Source: Bisbaumannia salifodinae
GTDB taxonomy: Bacteria; Pseudomonadota; Gammaproteobacteria; Pseudomonadales; Halomonadaceae
DNA: 64,000 nucleotides
Assembly (NCBI RefSeq): GCF_039522585.1
Contig: NZ_BAAADR010000002.1
Reading direction: 5' to 3' (one strand)
Positions within the stretch are counted from its first letter, which is position 1. Each line of letters starts with the position of its first letter. Made by a program: the position numbers and the translations under genes. The notes below the pieces were generated by a model that saw nothing but the letters and a program-made list of their open reading frames with translations, did not search any database and was not told the DNA's origin. Of the stretch, positions 8,291 to 16,485 are shown in pieces.

Positions 8291-8647
8291 TTACAGGTGT
8301 TTCAGCAGTTTCTGTAGCTGGGTCAGATCGGCGGAGTCACCGACGAGGCGCACGGTGCCGGCCATCATGCCGTCGAGGAAGGCCTGTTGGGTCGGCTTGC
8401 GCAGGACCTTGAGGGCGGCGGCCTCGTCCTCGAAGCGTAGCTCCAGGTCGAGATCCACCGGCAATCCCTTGCCGGTCTGGATGCCACGGGGCGACATCCG
8501 GTAATAGCGGGCGATGGAGAGATCTTCGGTGGCGATGCCCCAGTCGAGGCCCTTGGCCCGGCCGAGGGACTCCCGGAAGGCAGCCTTGCGGCGCAGGGCG
8601 CGCTTGAGCAGCCAGCCCAGGATCCACAGCAGCAGACGCAGCTTCAT
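8291..8647 (-). CDS. Small conserved protein, SCP2-like fold possible
   Basis: I do not recognise this 118-residue protein with certainty. It begins MKLRLLLWILGWLLKRALRR, a hydrophobic then basic N-terminus that could anchor it at the inner membrane, and continues with 'ARYYRMSPRGIQTGKG' and 'PTQQAFLDGMMAGTVRLVGD'. The latter resembles lipid-binding SCP2 domains, where a 'G..D.A.LMKLL'-like end is common (here 'GDSADLTQLQKLLKHL'). The frame is open upstream, but the ATG at 8645-8647 with GGAG nearby gives the sensible start. It lies downstream of hupB on the same strand and may be read through from it. Confidence 0.55.
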   Translation of the reverse strand: MKLRLLLWILGWLLKRALRRKAAFRESLGRAKGLDWGIATEDLSIARYYRMSPRGIQTGKGLPVDLDLELRFEDEAAALKVLRKPTQQAFLDGMMAGTVRLVGDSADLTQLQKLLKHL

Positions 8648-8712
8648 GGCGCTCCTTGCATGGCAAGATTCCGGGCCCGGCGACACCGCCACCGGGCCCG
8701 CGGTGGACAACC

Positions 8713-8988
8713 TTACTTGGTCACGGCGTCCTTGAGCGCCTTGCCCGGCTTGAAGGCCACGGTCTTGCTGGCCGGAATGGTCAGCGGCTGACCGGTCTGG
8801 GGGTTCTTGCCGGTGCGCGCAGCGCGCTCGCGCACGGTGAAGGAGCCGAACCCGATCAGGGAGACGTCCTGCCCCTTGGCCACACTACCGGTGATCTCGT
8901 CGAGAATGACGTTGAGCACCTGACCGGCCTTGTCCTTGGAAAGATCGGCACGCTCGGCGATCGCCGCAGCGAGTTCTGGTTTGCGCAT
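8713..8988 (-). CDS. hupB: DNA-binding protein HU (beta type)
   Basis: The 91-residue histone-like protein has all HU features: 'MRKPELAAAIAERADLSKDK' at the start, the central 'GFGSFTVRERAARTGKNPQTG' with the DNA-bending arm, and 'KPGKALKDAV' at the end. The proline at the arm tip is in the usual place ('TIPASK'). It compacts the nucleoid and supports initiation at oriC and recombination. It stands alone with an upstream gap of about 137 bases before the next gene. A GC-rich inverted repeat at 8673-8699 follows its stop. Confidence 0.95.
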   Translation of the reverse strand: MRKPELAAAIAERADLSKDKAGQVLNVILDEITGSVAKGQDVSLIGFGSFTVRERAARTGKNPQTGQPLTIPASKTVAFKPGKALKDAVTK

Positions 8989-9125
8989 ACAGCCCTCCTG
9001 GTTTGGATATGCAAGGCGGCATCCGCCGCTCTCGTTGTTCTTCGTTAATCACTGAAGTCGAAGCACCCGGGAAATCCAAGCACCCCATCGATGCTGGCGG
9101 GAGCCCTCCCCCACGCGTAACGTCA

Positions 9126-10286
9126 CTAGACTAGCAACGGCGGGGCGACTCGCGCCAGCTCAACTTTCCGCCTCACGGCGGCGCCTGTCAACGCGAATCC
9201 GATCAAACGTCCGTCTATATCCTCGGCCAGGGCCGCGAGATCGCGCCCCTCTCCCTCGATACGCCAGCGCGCCGGCGACTCCCGGGGTGGCAAGGAGACC
9301 ACCGGCAGCAGGGGCGTCTTGACCAGCACCGGCCAGGGTCCATAGCTCACCGGCGTGGGGGTGCCGCTCAGCGTCGCCGCCAATGCCTTGGCCGCCGCCT
9401 GCAGCGGCTGCACATACATGGCGTTGACGCCGGCCACGCAGGCGGCGTCCCCCAGGGCATAGATTCCCGCCGCCGAGGTGCCCAGGTAACGATCGGTGAC
9501 GATGCCCTCGGCGGAGGTCGTCAGCCCCGCCGCCGCGGCCAGCTCGACCCGTGGCACCAGGCCGGTGGCCACCAGCACCAGATCCGCTGCCAGGGCCTGG
9601 CCATCGTCCAGGCTCAGGGCCACGCCCTGCGTCTCGGCCGCCATGGTCGTGAGCAAGCGCCCCGCATGCAGGACGATCCCCGCCTCGGCCATGGCCTCGC
9701 CCAGGGCCCGCCCCAGGGGCTCCGGCAGCAGCCGCGCCAGGGGGGCCGGCTCCGGGGCGATCAGGTCCACGAGATGGCCGCCGGCGTGCAGGTCATTGGC
9801 GAACTCGCAGCCCACCAGGCCGCTGCCGATGATCGCTACCCGGGCCGGGCGACCGAGGGCCGCCAGGGCCCGCTGAAAGCCACGGTAGTCATCCAGGTCG
9901 TTGATGGTAAAGACCTTGCCGGCGAGCTTCTCGGGAATCACGAAGGGCGGCCGCGGCACGGCGCCGGTGGCCAGCACCAGTTGGCCGAAGTCGAGGCGCT
10001 CCTCGCCGACCCACAGGCAGCGGGCCTCCGGGTCGAGGGACGTAACCCGGGTTCGGGTGCGCACCACGGCCCCCAGGTGATCGGCCACCTCGATGGCCGA
10101 GCGCTGGGCCAGCCGCTCCGGAGGCAGGCCCTTGGCGAAACCGGTGGAGAGCAGCGGCTTGGAATAATCGTCGCCGCTATCGGCGGTGATCAGGGTCAAG
10201 GGGCGGTCGGGGTTCCTGGCCCGCCACTGGCGGGCCAGGCCCAGGCCGGCCATGCCGGCGCCGAGAATGATCAGGGGCGTATCCAT
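9126..10286 (-). CDS. rubB: FAD-dependent rubredoxin reductase
   Basis: The 386-residue flavoprotein has two dinucleotide-binding folds: FAD motif 'IILGAGMAGLGLARQWRARN' at the start and the NAD(H) motif 'VAIIGSGLVGCEFANDL' near residue 150, plus 'GIYALGDAACVAGV' for the FAD tail. 'YSKPLLSTGFAKG' is typical of rubredoxin:NAD+ reductases, which pass electrons to rubredoxin for oxidative-stress defence or alkane oxidation. The frame is open to 10322, but the ATG at 10286 precedes the FAD motif directly. In Pseudomonas this gene sits beside rubredoxin genes and hupB. Here hupB is present, but no rubredoxin gene is seen next to it. It diverges from ubiC. Confidence 0.85.
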   Translation of the reverse strand: MDTPLIILGAGMAGLGLARQWRARNPDRPLTLITADSGDDYSKPLLSTGFAKGLPPERLAQRSAIEVADHLGAVVRTRTRVTSLDPEARCLWVGEERLDFGQLVLATGAVPRPPFVIPEKLAGKVFTINDLDDYRGFQRALAALGRPARVAIIGSGLVGCEFANDLHAGGHLVDLIAPEPAPLARLLPEPLGRALGEAMAEAGIVLHAGRLLTTMAAETQGVALSLDDGQALAADLVLVATGLVPRVELAAAAGLTTSAEGIVTDRYLGTSAAGIYALGDAACVAGVNAMYVQPLQAAAKALAATLSGTPTPVSYGPWPVLVKTPLLPVVSLPPRESPARWRIEGEGRDLAALAEDIDGRLIGFALTGAAVRRKVELARVAPPLLV

Positions 10287-10362
10287 GGGGCTCCTGGCAA
10301 GCGAGAGGGGATGGGGCCCCATGGTACACTAGCCGCCCCTTGACTCGACCCGGAGAGGCACG

Positions 10363-10905
10363 GTGCGCGACAGGCCAACCCCCATCGCCATCCCCCACTG
10401 GCAGCCCGCCACGGCCCTGAGGCCCTTGATCAGTCCCCATTGGTGGCGTTGGCTGGCCTCCCAGGACTCCCTGACCGAGCGGCTGATCGCCGCCGGCGGC
10501 GAACGCCCCTTCCGGGTACGCCTGCTTGGCCAGCGCCTGGGGGTGCCGCGCCGCGATGAGGCCCAGGCCCTGGGCCTGGCGCCACGCCGCCTGGCCTGGC
10601 TGCGCGAGGTGGCCCTGTGCCTCGACGAGTGCCCCTGGGTGGTGGCCCGCTCGGTGGCCCCCCTGACCCAGTTGCGCGGCCAGCGCCTGGATGGCCTGGG
10701 GGAACGCTCCCTGGGCAGCTGGCTGTTCCGCCAGCCCGACCTGGAGCGTGGCCCCATCGAGCTGACCCGGCGCCCGGCGCCCTTCCACCCGGCACGAGGC
10801 CCCTGGGGGCGCCGCTCGGTGTTCCGCCACGGCGACTTCGCGGTACTGGTGCAGGAGTACTTCCTGGCACGCATGGCGGATGATCTGGGGCTGCCTTCGC
10901 GCTAG
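10363..10905 (+). CDS. ubiC: Chorismate lyase UbiC
   Basis: The 180-residue enzyme converts chorismate to 4-hydroxybenzoate and pyruvate, the first committed step of ubiquinone synthesis. Supporting segments are 'WWRWLASQDSLTERL', 'PFRVRLLGQRLGVP', 'RREVALCL'-like 'LREVALCLDECPWVVARSVAP', 'LGSWLF' and the C-terminal 'GRRSVFRHGDFAVLVQEYFL', with conserved Arg and Glu residues of the active site. The start is a GTG at 10363. It is followed after 29 bases by ubiA, which uses its product, and diverges from rubB. Confidence 0.92.
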   Translation: MRDRPTPIAIPHWQPATALRPLISPHWWRWLASQDSLTERLIAAGGERPFRVRLLGQRLGVPRRDEAQALGLAPRRLAWLREVALCLDECPWVVARSVAPLTQLRGQRLDGLGERSLGSWLFRQPDLERGPIELTRRPAPFHPARGPWGRRSVFRHGDFAVLVQEYFLARMADDLGLPSR

Positions 10906-10934
10906 GATTAGCGCCATCGCTTCAGGAGGACACG

Positions 10935-11816
10935 ATGGATTCGACCCAGCCCCGCGGTATCCGCCGCCTGCCCGATTTCCTGCGCCTGATGCGCCTCGAC
11001 CGGCCCATCGGCACCTGGCTACTGATGTGGCCCACCCTCTGGGCCCTGTGGGTGGCCGCCGAGGGCCTGCCCGGCCGCGACCTGCTGCTGATCTTCGTCG
11101 GCGGGGTCTATCTGATGCGCGCCGCCGGCTGCGTGATCAACGATTACGCCGACCGCCACCTGGACGGCCATGTGAAACGCACCAGGGAGCGTCCCCTGGC
11201 CACCGGCCGCATCGCCGAGAAGGAGGCCAAGGGGCTGTTCGGCGCCCTGGTGGCCGCGGCCTTCGTGCTGGTGCTCTTCACCAACCTCTTCACCATCATG
11301 CTGGCCTTCGTGGGGGTGGCGCTGGCCTTTATCTACCCCTTTATGAAGCGCTACACCCACCTGCCCCAGCTGTTCCTGGGCGCCGCCTTCTCCTGGGCCA
11401 TTCCCATGGCCTTCGGCGCCGTGCTGGGCCATCTCCCGATGGAGGCCTGGCTGCTGTTCGCCGCCAATGTGGCCTGGACGGTGGCCTACGACACCCAGTA
11501 CGCCATGGTGGATCGGGACGATGACCTGAGGATCGGCATCAAGTCCACGGCGGTGCTCTTCGGCCGCGCCGACAAGGCGATCATCGGCCTGCTGCAGCTG
11601 ACCACCCTGGGCCTGCTGGGCTGGGCGGGCTGGCGCCTGGGGCTGGGCGGCTTCTTCTGGCTGGGGCTGGCGGCCATGGCGGCCACCTTCGTGCACCAGC
11701 AGGTGCTGATCCATGATCGCTCCCGGGAGCGCTGCTTCCAGGCTTTCCTCAACAACCACTGGTCGGGGTTGGTGCTCTTCGCCGGCCTGGCGCTAAGCCT
11801 CTGGCCCCAGGGCTAG
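10935..11816 (+). CDS. ubiA: 4-hydroxybenzoate polyprenyltransferase UbiA
   Basis: The 293-residue integral membrane enzyme attaches the polyprenyl chain to 4-hydroxybenzoate. Both aspartate-rich prenyl-diphosphate/Mg motifs are present: 'NDYADRHLDGHVKRTRERPL' near residue 67 and 'YDTQYAMVDRDDDLRIG' near residue 190. The N-terminal 'RLDRPIGTWLLMWPTLWALW' is characteristic. About eight to nine hydrophobic segments follow. An AGGAGG ribosome-binding site lies about eight bases before the ATG. It forms a two-gene ubiquinone operon with ubiC. Confidence 0.95.
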   Translation: MDSTQPRGIRRLPDFLRLMRLDRPIGTWLLMWPTLWALWVAAEGLPGRDLLLIFVGGVYLMRAAGCVINDYADRHLDGHVKRTRERPLATGRIAEKEAKGLFGALVAAAFVLVLFTNLFTIMLAFVGVALAFIYPFMKRYTHLPQLFLGAAFSWAIPMAFGAVLGHLPMEAWLLFAANVAWTVAYDTQYAMVDRDDDLRIGIKSTAVLFGRADKAIIGLLQLTTLGLLGWAGWRLGLGGFFWLGLAAMAATFVHQQVLIHDRSRERCFQAFLNNHWSGLVLFAGLALSLWPQG

Positions 11817-11856
11817 AAGCCCCGCCGAGGGCATGATGGCGACGGCAGTGCCATCC

Positions 11857-11874
11857 TTGTCATGGCACTGTCAT
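11857..11874 (+). promoter_or_regulatory. Pho box 1 upstream of phoB
   Basis: TTGTCAT GGCA CTGTCAT matches the 7+4+7 Pho-box layout (consensus CTGTCAT-N4-CTGTCAT) with a single mismatch in the first half. It lies about 52 bases before the phoB start and implies phosphate-starvation autoregulation. Confidence 0.8.
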
Positions 11875-11889
11875 ATTGTCAGGCTCTAA

Positions 11890-11907
11890 TCGTCATCACA
11901 CCGTCAT
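11890..11907 (+). promoter_or_regulatory. Pho box 2 upstream of phoB
   Basis: TCGTCAT CACA CCGTCAT is a second, weaker 7+4+7 Pho box. It starts 33 bases after the first, exactly three 11-bp repeats, so PhoB dimers would bind in register on one DNA face. Confidence 0.65.
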
Positions 11908-11925
11908 AGCCAGCCGAGGCCCGAG

Positions 11926-12615
<690 letters not shown>

Positions 12616-12683
12616 TATTCTGGAGATGATCCGGCGGTGGTGGTCCGCCACCGCCTTGACCCTCCGACTTGCGGAGCCCGCCC

Positions 12684-13994
12684 GTGCGTAACTGGCATCG
12701 CGAACTCTGGCGACTCGCCCTGCTGATCGCAGGCTTCGGCCTGCTAGGCTGGCCCCTGGGCCACCCCGCCGCCGGCCTGGCCCTGGGACTGGCCCTGGCC
12801 CTGGGTCGCCAGCTCTGGCAACTGCGCGCCCTGCACCGCTGGCTGAGCCGGCGCCCCCAGGACGAGCCCCCCGCCGCCAGCGGCCTGTGGGGCGAGCTCT
12901 TCGATCGCCTCTACAAGTACCAGAAGGGCCAGCGCCTGACCCAGCGCCGCCTGCGCGACACCCTCAAGCGTATCCAGGACTCCTCCGAGGCGATGAGCGA
13001 CAGCGTGGTGATGCTCGACTCCCACGGCGACCTGGAGTGGTGGAACAGCGCCGCCGAGCGCATGCTGGGCCTCAAGGCCTCCCACGACCGCGGCCAGCAC
13101 ATCACCAACCTGCTGCGCGACCCACGCTTTATCGCCTACTTCAATGCCCGCGACTACCAGGAGCCCCTGACCCTGCCGTCGCCGCTGCGCGAAGACCTGA
13201 TCCTGCAGTTCCAGATCACCCTCTATGGCGACGACGAGCGCCTGCTGATGGCCCGGGACATCACCCGACTGCACCGCCTGGAGATGATGCGCCGCGACTT
13301 CGTGGCCAACGTCTCCCATGAGCTGCGCACCCCGCTGACGGTGATGGCCGGCTACCTGGAGACCTATGCCGACCATGCCGACCTGCTGCCGCCGCGCTTC
13401 GCCCGGGGCCTGGGGCAGATGCAGCGGCAGGCCACCCGCATGCAGACCCTGGTGGAGGACCTGCTGCTGCTGTCGCGGCTGGAGAACGAGCAGCACCGGG
13501 AGCCCGCCGCGCCGGTGGATCTCGCCGAGCTGATGGCGGCGGTGCGCCGCGACGGCGAGGCCCTCTCCGGCGGACACCACCAGTTGGCGGTGGAAACCCA
13601 GGCGACGGAGCGGCTGCTGGGCAATGCCCAGGAGCTGCGCAGCGCCCTCTCCAACCTGGTCTTCAATGCGGTGCGCTATGCCGGCGTGGGGGCTCATATC
13701 ACCCTGCGCTGGCGCCTCACCGCGGAGGGGGCCTGCCTGGAGGTGGAGGACGACGGCGAGGGCATCGATCCGGTGCACCTGCCGCGCCTCACCGAGCGCT
13801 TCTACCGGGTCGACAAGGGACGCAGCACCGCCACCGGCGGCACCGGCCTGGGCCTGGCCATCGTCAAGCATGTGCTGCTGCGCCACGATGCCCGCCTGGA
13901 GATCGACTCCCACCCCGGTGAGGGCGCCCGATTCTCCTGCTATTTCCCCGCCGAGCGGCTGCTGCCCGCCCCGGCCCTGGCAAACTCCTCCTGA
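12684..13994 (+). CDS. phoR: Phosphate regulon sensor histidine kinase PhoR
   Basis: The 436-residue membrane kinase has an N-terminal hydrophobic hairpin (LALLIAGFGLLGWPLG and following), a PAS domain near 100-190 ('SDSVVMLDSHGDLEWWNSAA'), the H-box 'FVANVSHELRTPLTVMAGYL', N-box 'LSNLVFNAVRYA' and G-boxes 'DDGEGID' and 'GGTGLGLAIVKHVLLRH'. The GTG at 12684, with GGAG seven bases upstream, is preferred over a TTG at 12669. It senses phosphate through PstSCAB/PhoU and phosphorylates PhoB. Oddly, its last 19 codons including the stop reappear 25 bases downstream (see 14020-14076). Confidence 0.95.
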   Translation: MRNWHRELWRLALLIAGFGLLGWPLGHPAAGLALGLALALGRQLWQLRALHRWLSRRPQDEPPAASGLWGELFDRLYKYQKGQRLTQRRLRDTLKRIQDSSEAMSDSVVMLDSHGDLEWWNSAAERMLGLKASHDRGQHITNLLRDPRFIAYFNARDYQEPLTLPSPLREDLILQFQITLYGDDERLLMARDITRLHRLEMMRRDFVANVSHELRTPLTVMAGYLETYADHADLLPPRFARGLGQMQRQATRMQTLVEDLLLLSRLENEQHREPAAPVDLAELMAAVRRDGEALSGGHHQLAVETQATERLLGNAQELRSALSNLVFNAVRYAGVGAHITLRWRLTAEGACLEVEDDGEGIDPVHLPRLTERFYRVDKGRSTATGGTGLGLAIVKHVLLRHDARLEIDSHPGEGARFSCYFPAERLLPAPALANSS

Positions 13995-14019
13995 GGGGGC
14001 GCCTCTTTATCAATCCCCC

Positions 14020-14076
14020 TGTCACTTCCCCGCCGAGCGACTGCTTCCCGCCCCGACCGAGGCCAACGCTTCCTGA
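14020..14076 (+). repeat. Echo of the phoR 3' end (diverged copy of the last 19 codons)
   Basis: These 57 bases align without gaps to 13938-13994, the phoR tail with its stop codon. The gene reads CYFPAERLLPAPALANSS-stop, and the echo reads CHFPAERLLPAPTEANAS-stop in its own frame. Four of eight differing codons are synonymous. The 25-base spacer begins GGGGG and ends CCCCC and could pair. The echo is in a different frame from phoR (offset 82 bases), so it is not reached by simple read-through. Its TGA abuts the cysZ stop (TGATCA). Confidence 0.9.
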
Positions 14077-14808
14077 TCAGGCCTGGCGCGGCATCGTCAG
14101 GCCACGGTAGTGGGCGTCCCACATCAGCACCGCGCCGGCCACGGCGCCGGGCAGCAGGAAGAGGTTGGCCAGGGGGATCCAGGTGATCAGGGTGACCCAG
14201 CCGCCGTAGGTGAGGGTCGGCCAACGGCGCTGTCCCAGGCGGCGGCGCATCTCGGCGAAGCTCACCTTGTTGTTGTCCATGGGGTAGTCCAGGTAGGTGA
14301 TGGCCATCACCCAGGCGGAGAAGAGCGCCCAGAGCAGGGGCGCGGCCAGGTTGATAGCGGGGATCCAGCTGATCAGGAAGAGCAGCGCCATGCGCGGCAG
14401 GATATAGGCCAGCTTGACCAGCTCGCGGCCCAGGGCATCCACCGCGGTGCGCGCCAGGCCGCGATCGTCCAGGGGTTCGCGGCCGGTGGCCAGCACCTCC
14501 ACCTTGGCGGCCAGGAAGCCATAGAAGGGCGCGGCGATCAGGTGAGTCACCAGGGTAAAGGTAAAGAAGACGATCACCACCAGGCTGATCAGGAACAGCG
14601 GCCAGATCAACCAGCTCAGCCAGTCGAGCCAGGCCGGCACCATCGCCATCCAGCCGTCCAGCCAGCCGCCGAAGTGGGCCAGCACATAGCGCAGCAGCAG
14701 CGCGTAGACCACCAGGTTGATGGCGATGGGCGCGAACACATAGCGGCGCAGGCCGGGGCGATAGACCAGTCGGGTGCCGCGCAGCACCGCGGTCAGGGCA
14801 TCGAGCAT
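14077..14808 (-). CDS. cysZ: Sulfate transporter CysZ family protein
   Basis: The 243-residue membrane protein matches CysZ, which imports sulfate for cysteine synthesis (E. coli CysZ has 253 residues). Typical parts are 'RGTRLVYRPGLRRYVFAPIAINLVVY', 'LIAAPFYGFLAAKVEVLATG', and 'MALLFLISWIPAINLAAPLLWALFSAWVMAITYLDYPMDNNK'-like C-terminal helices, seen here in pieces. Four or more membrane segments are visible. The frame is open to 14949, but the ATG at 14808 gives the family start MLDALTAVLRG. It lies between convergent phoR and the phoU end; a hairpin at 14832-14862 probably separates it from phoU transcription. Confidence 0.88.
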   Translation of the reverse strand: MLDALTAVLRGTRLVYRPGLRRYVFAPIAINLVVYALLLRYVLAHFGGWLDGWMAMVPAWLDWLSWLIWPLFLISLVVIVFFTFTLVTHLIAAPFYGFLAAKVEVLATGREPLDDRGLARTAVDALGRELVKLAYILPRMALLFLISWIPAINLAAPLLWALFSAWVMAITYLDYPMDNNKVSFAEMRRRLGQRRWPTLTYGGWVTLITWIPLANLFLLPGAVAGAVLMWDAHYRGLTMPRQA

Positions 14809-14831
14809 CTCGTTTTCTCTCCTCAATACGA

Positions 14832-14862
14832 CAGCGACCGCCGGCATTCGCGGCGGTCGCTG
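14832..14862. terminator. Hairpin between phoU and cysZ
   Basis: Eleven-base arms CAGCGACCGCC and GGCGGTCGCTG with a 9-base loop lie just upstream of cysZ and 38 bases after the phoU stop (minus strand). There is no clear T-run, so it may be a weak terminator or a processing site. Confidence 0.55.
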
Positions 14863-14899
14863 CATTGGAGGGGCTGGTGCCCCGGCGGTCAAGTCCCAA

Positions 14900-15628
14900 T
14901 CAGTCCTGGCGCTTGATGGCCGCCTCGTCCAGCTCCTCGGGGTCCACATGGCGGATATCCAGCCCCTTGACCAGGTAGACCACGTATTCCGCCAGGTTGT
15001 TGGCGTGATCGCCGATGCGCTCCAGGGCGCGCAGGATCCACATCACGTTGAGCACCGGGGAGATGGCGCGCGGATCCTCCATCATGAAGGTCATCAGCGA
15101 GCGCATGGCGCTGGCGTACTCGCTGTCCACCGAGTCGTCCTCGTGGACCACCTCCAGGGCCAGCTCGATATCGAAGCGGGCGAAGGCGGTCAGGGCATCG
15201 CGCAGCATCTTGCGCACATGCTCGCTGATATGGCGCACCTCCACCACGCCCTTGGCCCCCTGGTTCGCCTCGATCAGCGACAGGGCGTTGCGGGCGATCT
15301 TGCTGGCCTCGTCGCCGATGCGCTCCAGGTCCGAGGTGGCGCGAATCACCGCCAGCACCAGGCGCAGGTCGGAGGCGGCGGGCTGACGACGAGCCAGCAC
15401 CCGGGTGCACTCGTCGTCGATCTTCAACTGCATGTCGTTGACCGCCTTGTCGTTGTCGCGCACCCGCTCGGCGAGGCGGCTGTCGCCCTCCAGCAGGGCG
15501 CTCACCGCCTCCTGGATCTGCTGCTCGACCAGGCCGCCCATGGCCATCAGGTGGGTCTTGAGCTCTTCGAGCTCCTGGTTGAACTGGCGGGAAATATGCT
15601 GGCTATGGGTATCGCTGGTGATGTCCAT
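14900..15628 (-). CDS. phoU: Phosphate signalling protein PhoU
   Basis: The 242-residue protein is the accessory factor that links the Pst transporter to PhoR and represses the Pho regulon when phosphate is plentiful. It consists of two three-helix-bundle PhoU domains. The first metal-binding-type motif lies in 'ATSDLERIGDEASKIARNA' (about residue 90) and the second in 'ALERIGDHANNLAEYVVYLV' near the C-terminus, the expected E/DxxxD pattern. It follows pstB by 23 bases, completing the order pstC-pstA-pstB-phoU on the minus strand. Confidence 0.95.
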   Translation of the reverse strand: MDITSDTHSQHISRQFNQELEELKTHLMAMGGLVEQQIQEAVSALLEGDSRLAERVRDNDKAVNDMQLKIDDECTRVLARRQPAASDLRLVLAVIRATSDLERIGDEASKIARNALSLIEANQGAKGVVEVRHISEHVRKMLRDALTAFARFDIELALEVVHEDDSVDSEYASAMRSLMTFMMEDPRAISPVLNVMWILRALERIGDHANNLAEYVVYLVKGLDIRHVDPEELDEAAIKRQD

Positions 15629-15651
15629 GGGACTCTCCTGAAGCCGCCGGA

Positions 15652-16485
15652 TCAGCTCATCCGGCCGGTGATGTAGTCTTCGGTGCGGGTCAGCCGCGGA
15701 TTGGTGAACAGGTCATCGGTGGCGGCATACTCCACCAGCTCACCGCCCTCCAGGAAGGCGGTGTAGTCGGAGACCCGGGCCGCCTGCTGCATGTTATGGG
15801 TGACCAGGATCACCGAGAGCCGCGACTTGAGGTTGCGGATCAGCTCCTCGATCTTCAGCGAGGAGATCGGATCCAGGGCCGAGGCGGGCTCGTCGAGCAG
15901 CAGCACCTCCGGCTGCACCGCCAGGGTCCGGGCGATCACCAGGCGCTGCTGCTGGCCCCCCGAGAGGGTCCAGGCGGAGTCGTGAAGGCGATCCTTGACC
16001 TCGTCCCAGAGGGCCGCGGAGACCAGGGCCCATTCGATGATCTCGTCGCGGCGGCGCTTTTTCAGCGGCACCTGGAGTCGCAGCCCGAAGGCCACGTTCT
16101 CGTAGATCGACATGGGGAAGGGATTGGGGGTCTGGAAGACCATCCCCACCCGGCGGCGCAGCTGCGCCACCGCCACCCCGGGCCCATGGATATCCTCCCC
16201 CTCCAGCAGCACCCGCCCGCTCTGGGTGACCTCGTCGTTGAGGTCATGCAGCCGATTGAGGACCCGCAGCAGGGTCGACTTGCCGCAGCCCGAGGGACCG
16301 ATAAAGGCGGTGACGCTGTGTCGCGGCACCCGCAGCGACAGCCCCTGGAGCGCCGGCTGGCCGCCATAGCGCAGGGAGAGATCATCGATCTCCAGGCAGC
16401 TCCGGGCCGCGGGGATCTCGATCACCGCCGACCGGGTGCCCCCGGCCGCCTGGGAAAACAGGGTCTCGCTCATGGGTCGACTCAT
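15652..16485 (-). CDS. pstB: Phosphate ABC transporter ATP-binding protein PstB
   Basis: The 277-residue ATPase drives high-affinity phosphate uptake. Walker A 'GPSGCGKSTLLRVLNRLHDL', signature 'LSGGQQQRLVIARTLA', Walker B 'VLLLDEPASALDPISS' and the switch histidine 'ILVTHNMQQAARVSD' are intact, and the end 'TEDYITGRMS' is a typical PstB terminus. The ATG at 16485 overlaps the pstA stop by four bases (ATGA), which favours it over the in-frame ATG at 16473. The N-terminal 30 residues before 'LEIDDLSLRYGG' are variable in the family. Confidence 0.96.
   Translation of the reverse strand: MSRPMSETLFSQAAGGTRSAVIEIPAARSCLEIDDLSLRYGGQPALQGLSLRVPRHSVTAFIGPSGCGKSTLLRVLNRLHDLNDEVTQSGRVLLEGEDIHGPGVAVAQLRRRVGMVFQTPNPFPMSIYENVAFGLRLQVPLKKRRRDEIIEWALVSAALWDEVKDRLHDSAWTLSGGQQQRLVIARTLAVQPEVLLLDEPASALDPISSLKIEELIRNLKSRLSVILVTHNMQQAARVSDYTAFLEGGELVEYAATDDLFTNPRLTRTEDYITGRMS

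Noticed and set aside
8673..8699. Hairpin after hupB as a terminator
   Set aside because: The GGGCCCGG/CCGGGCCC stem has no T-run; it is mentioned in the hupB note but not called.
12633..12655. GGCGGTGG...CCACCGCC hairpin between phoB and phoR
   Set aside because: Lacks a T-run and sits inside a conserved operon; more likely an incidental GC-rich stem.
13624..14076. 150-codon frame that runs through the phoR end into the echo
   Set aside because: It is out of frame with phoR; only its last 19 codons carry meaning, as the tail echo.
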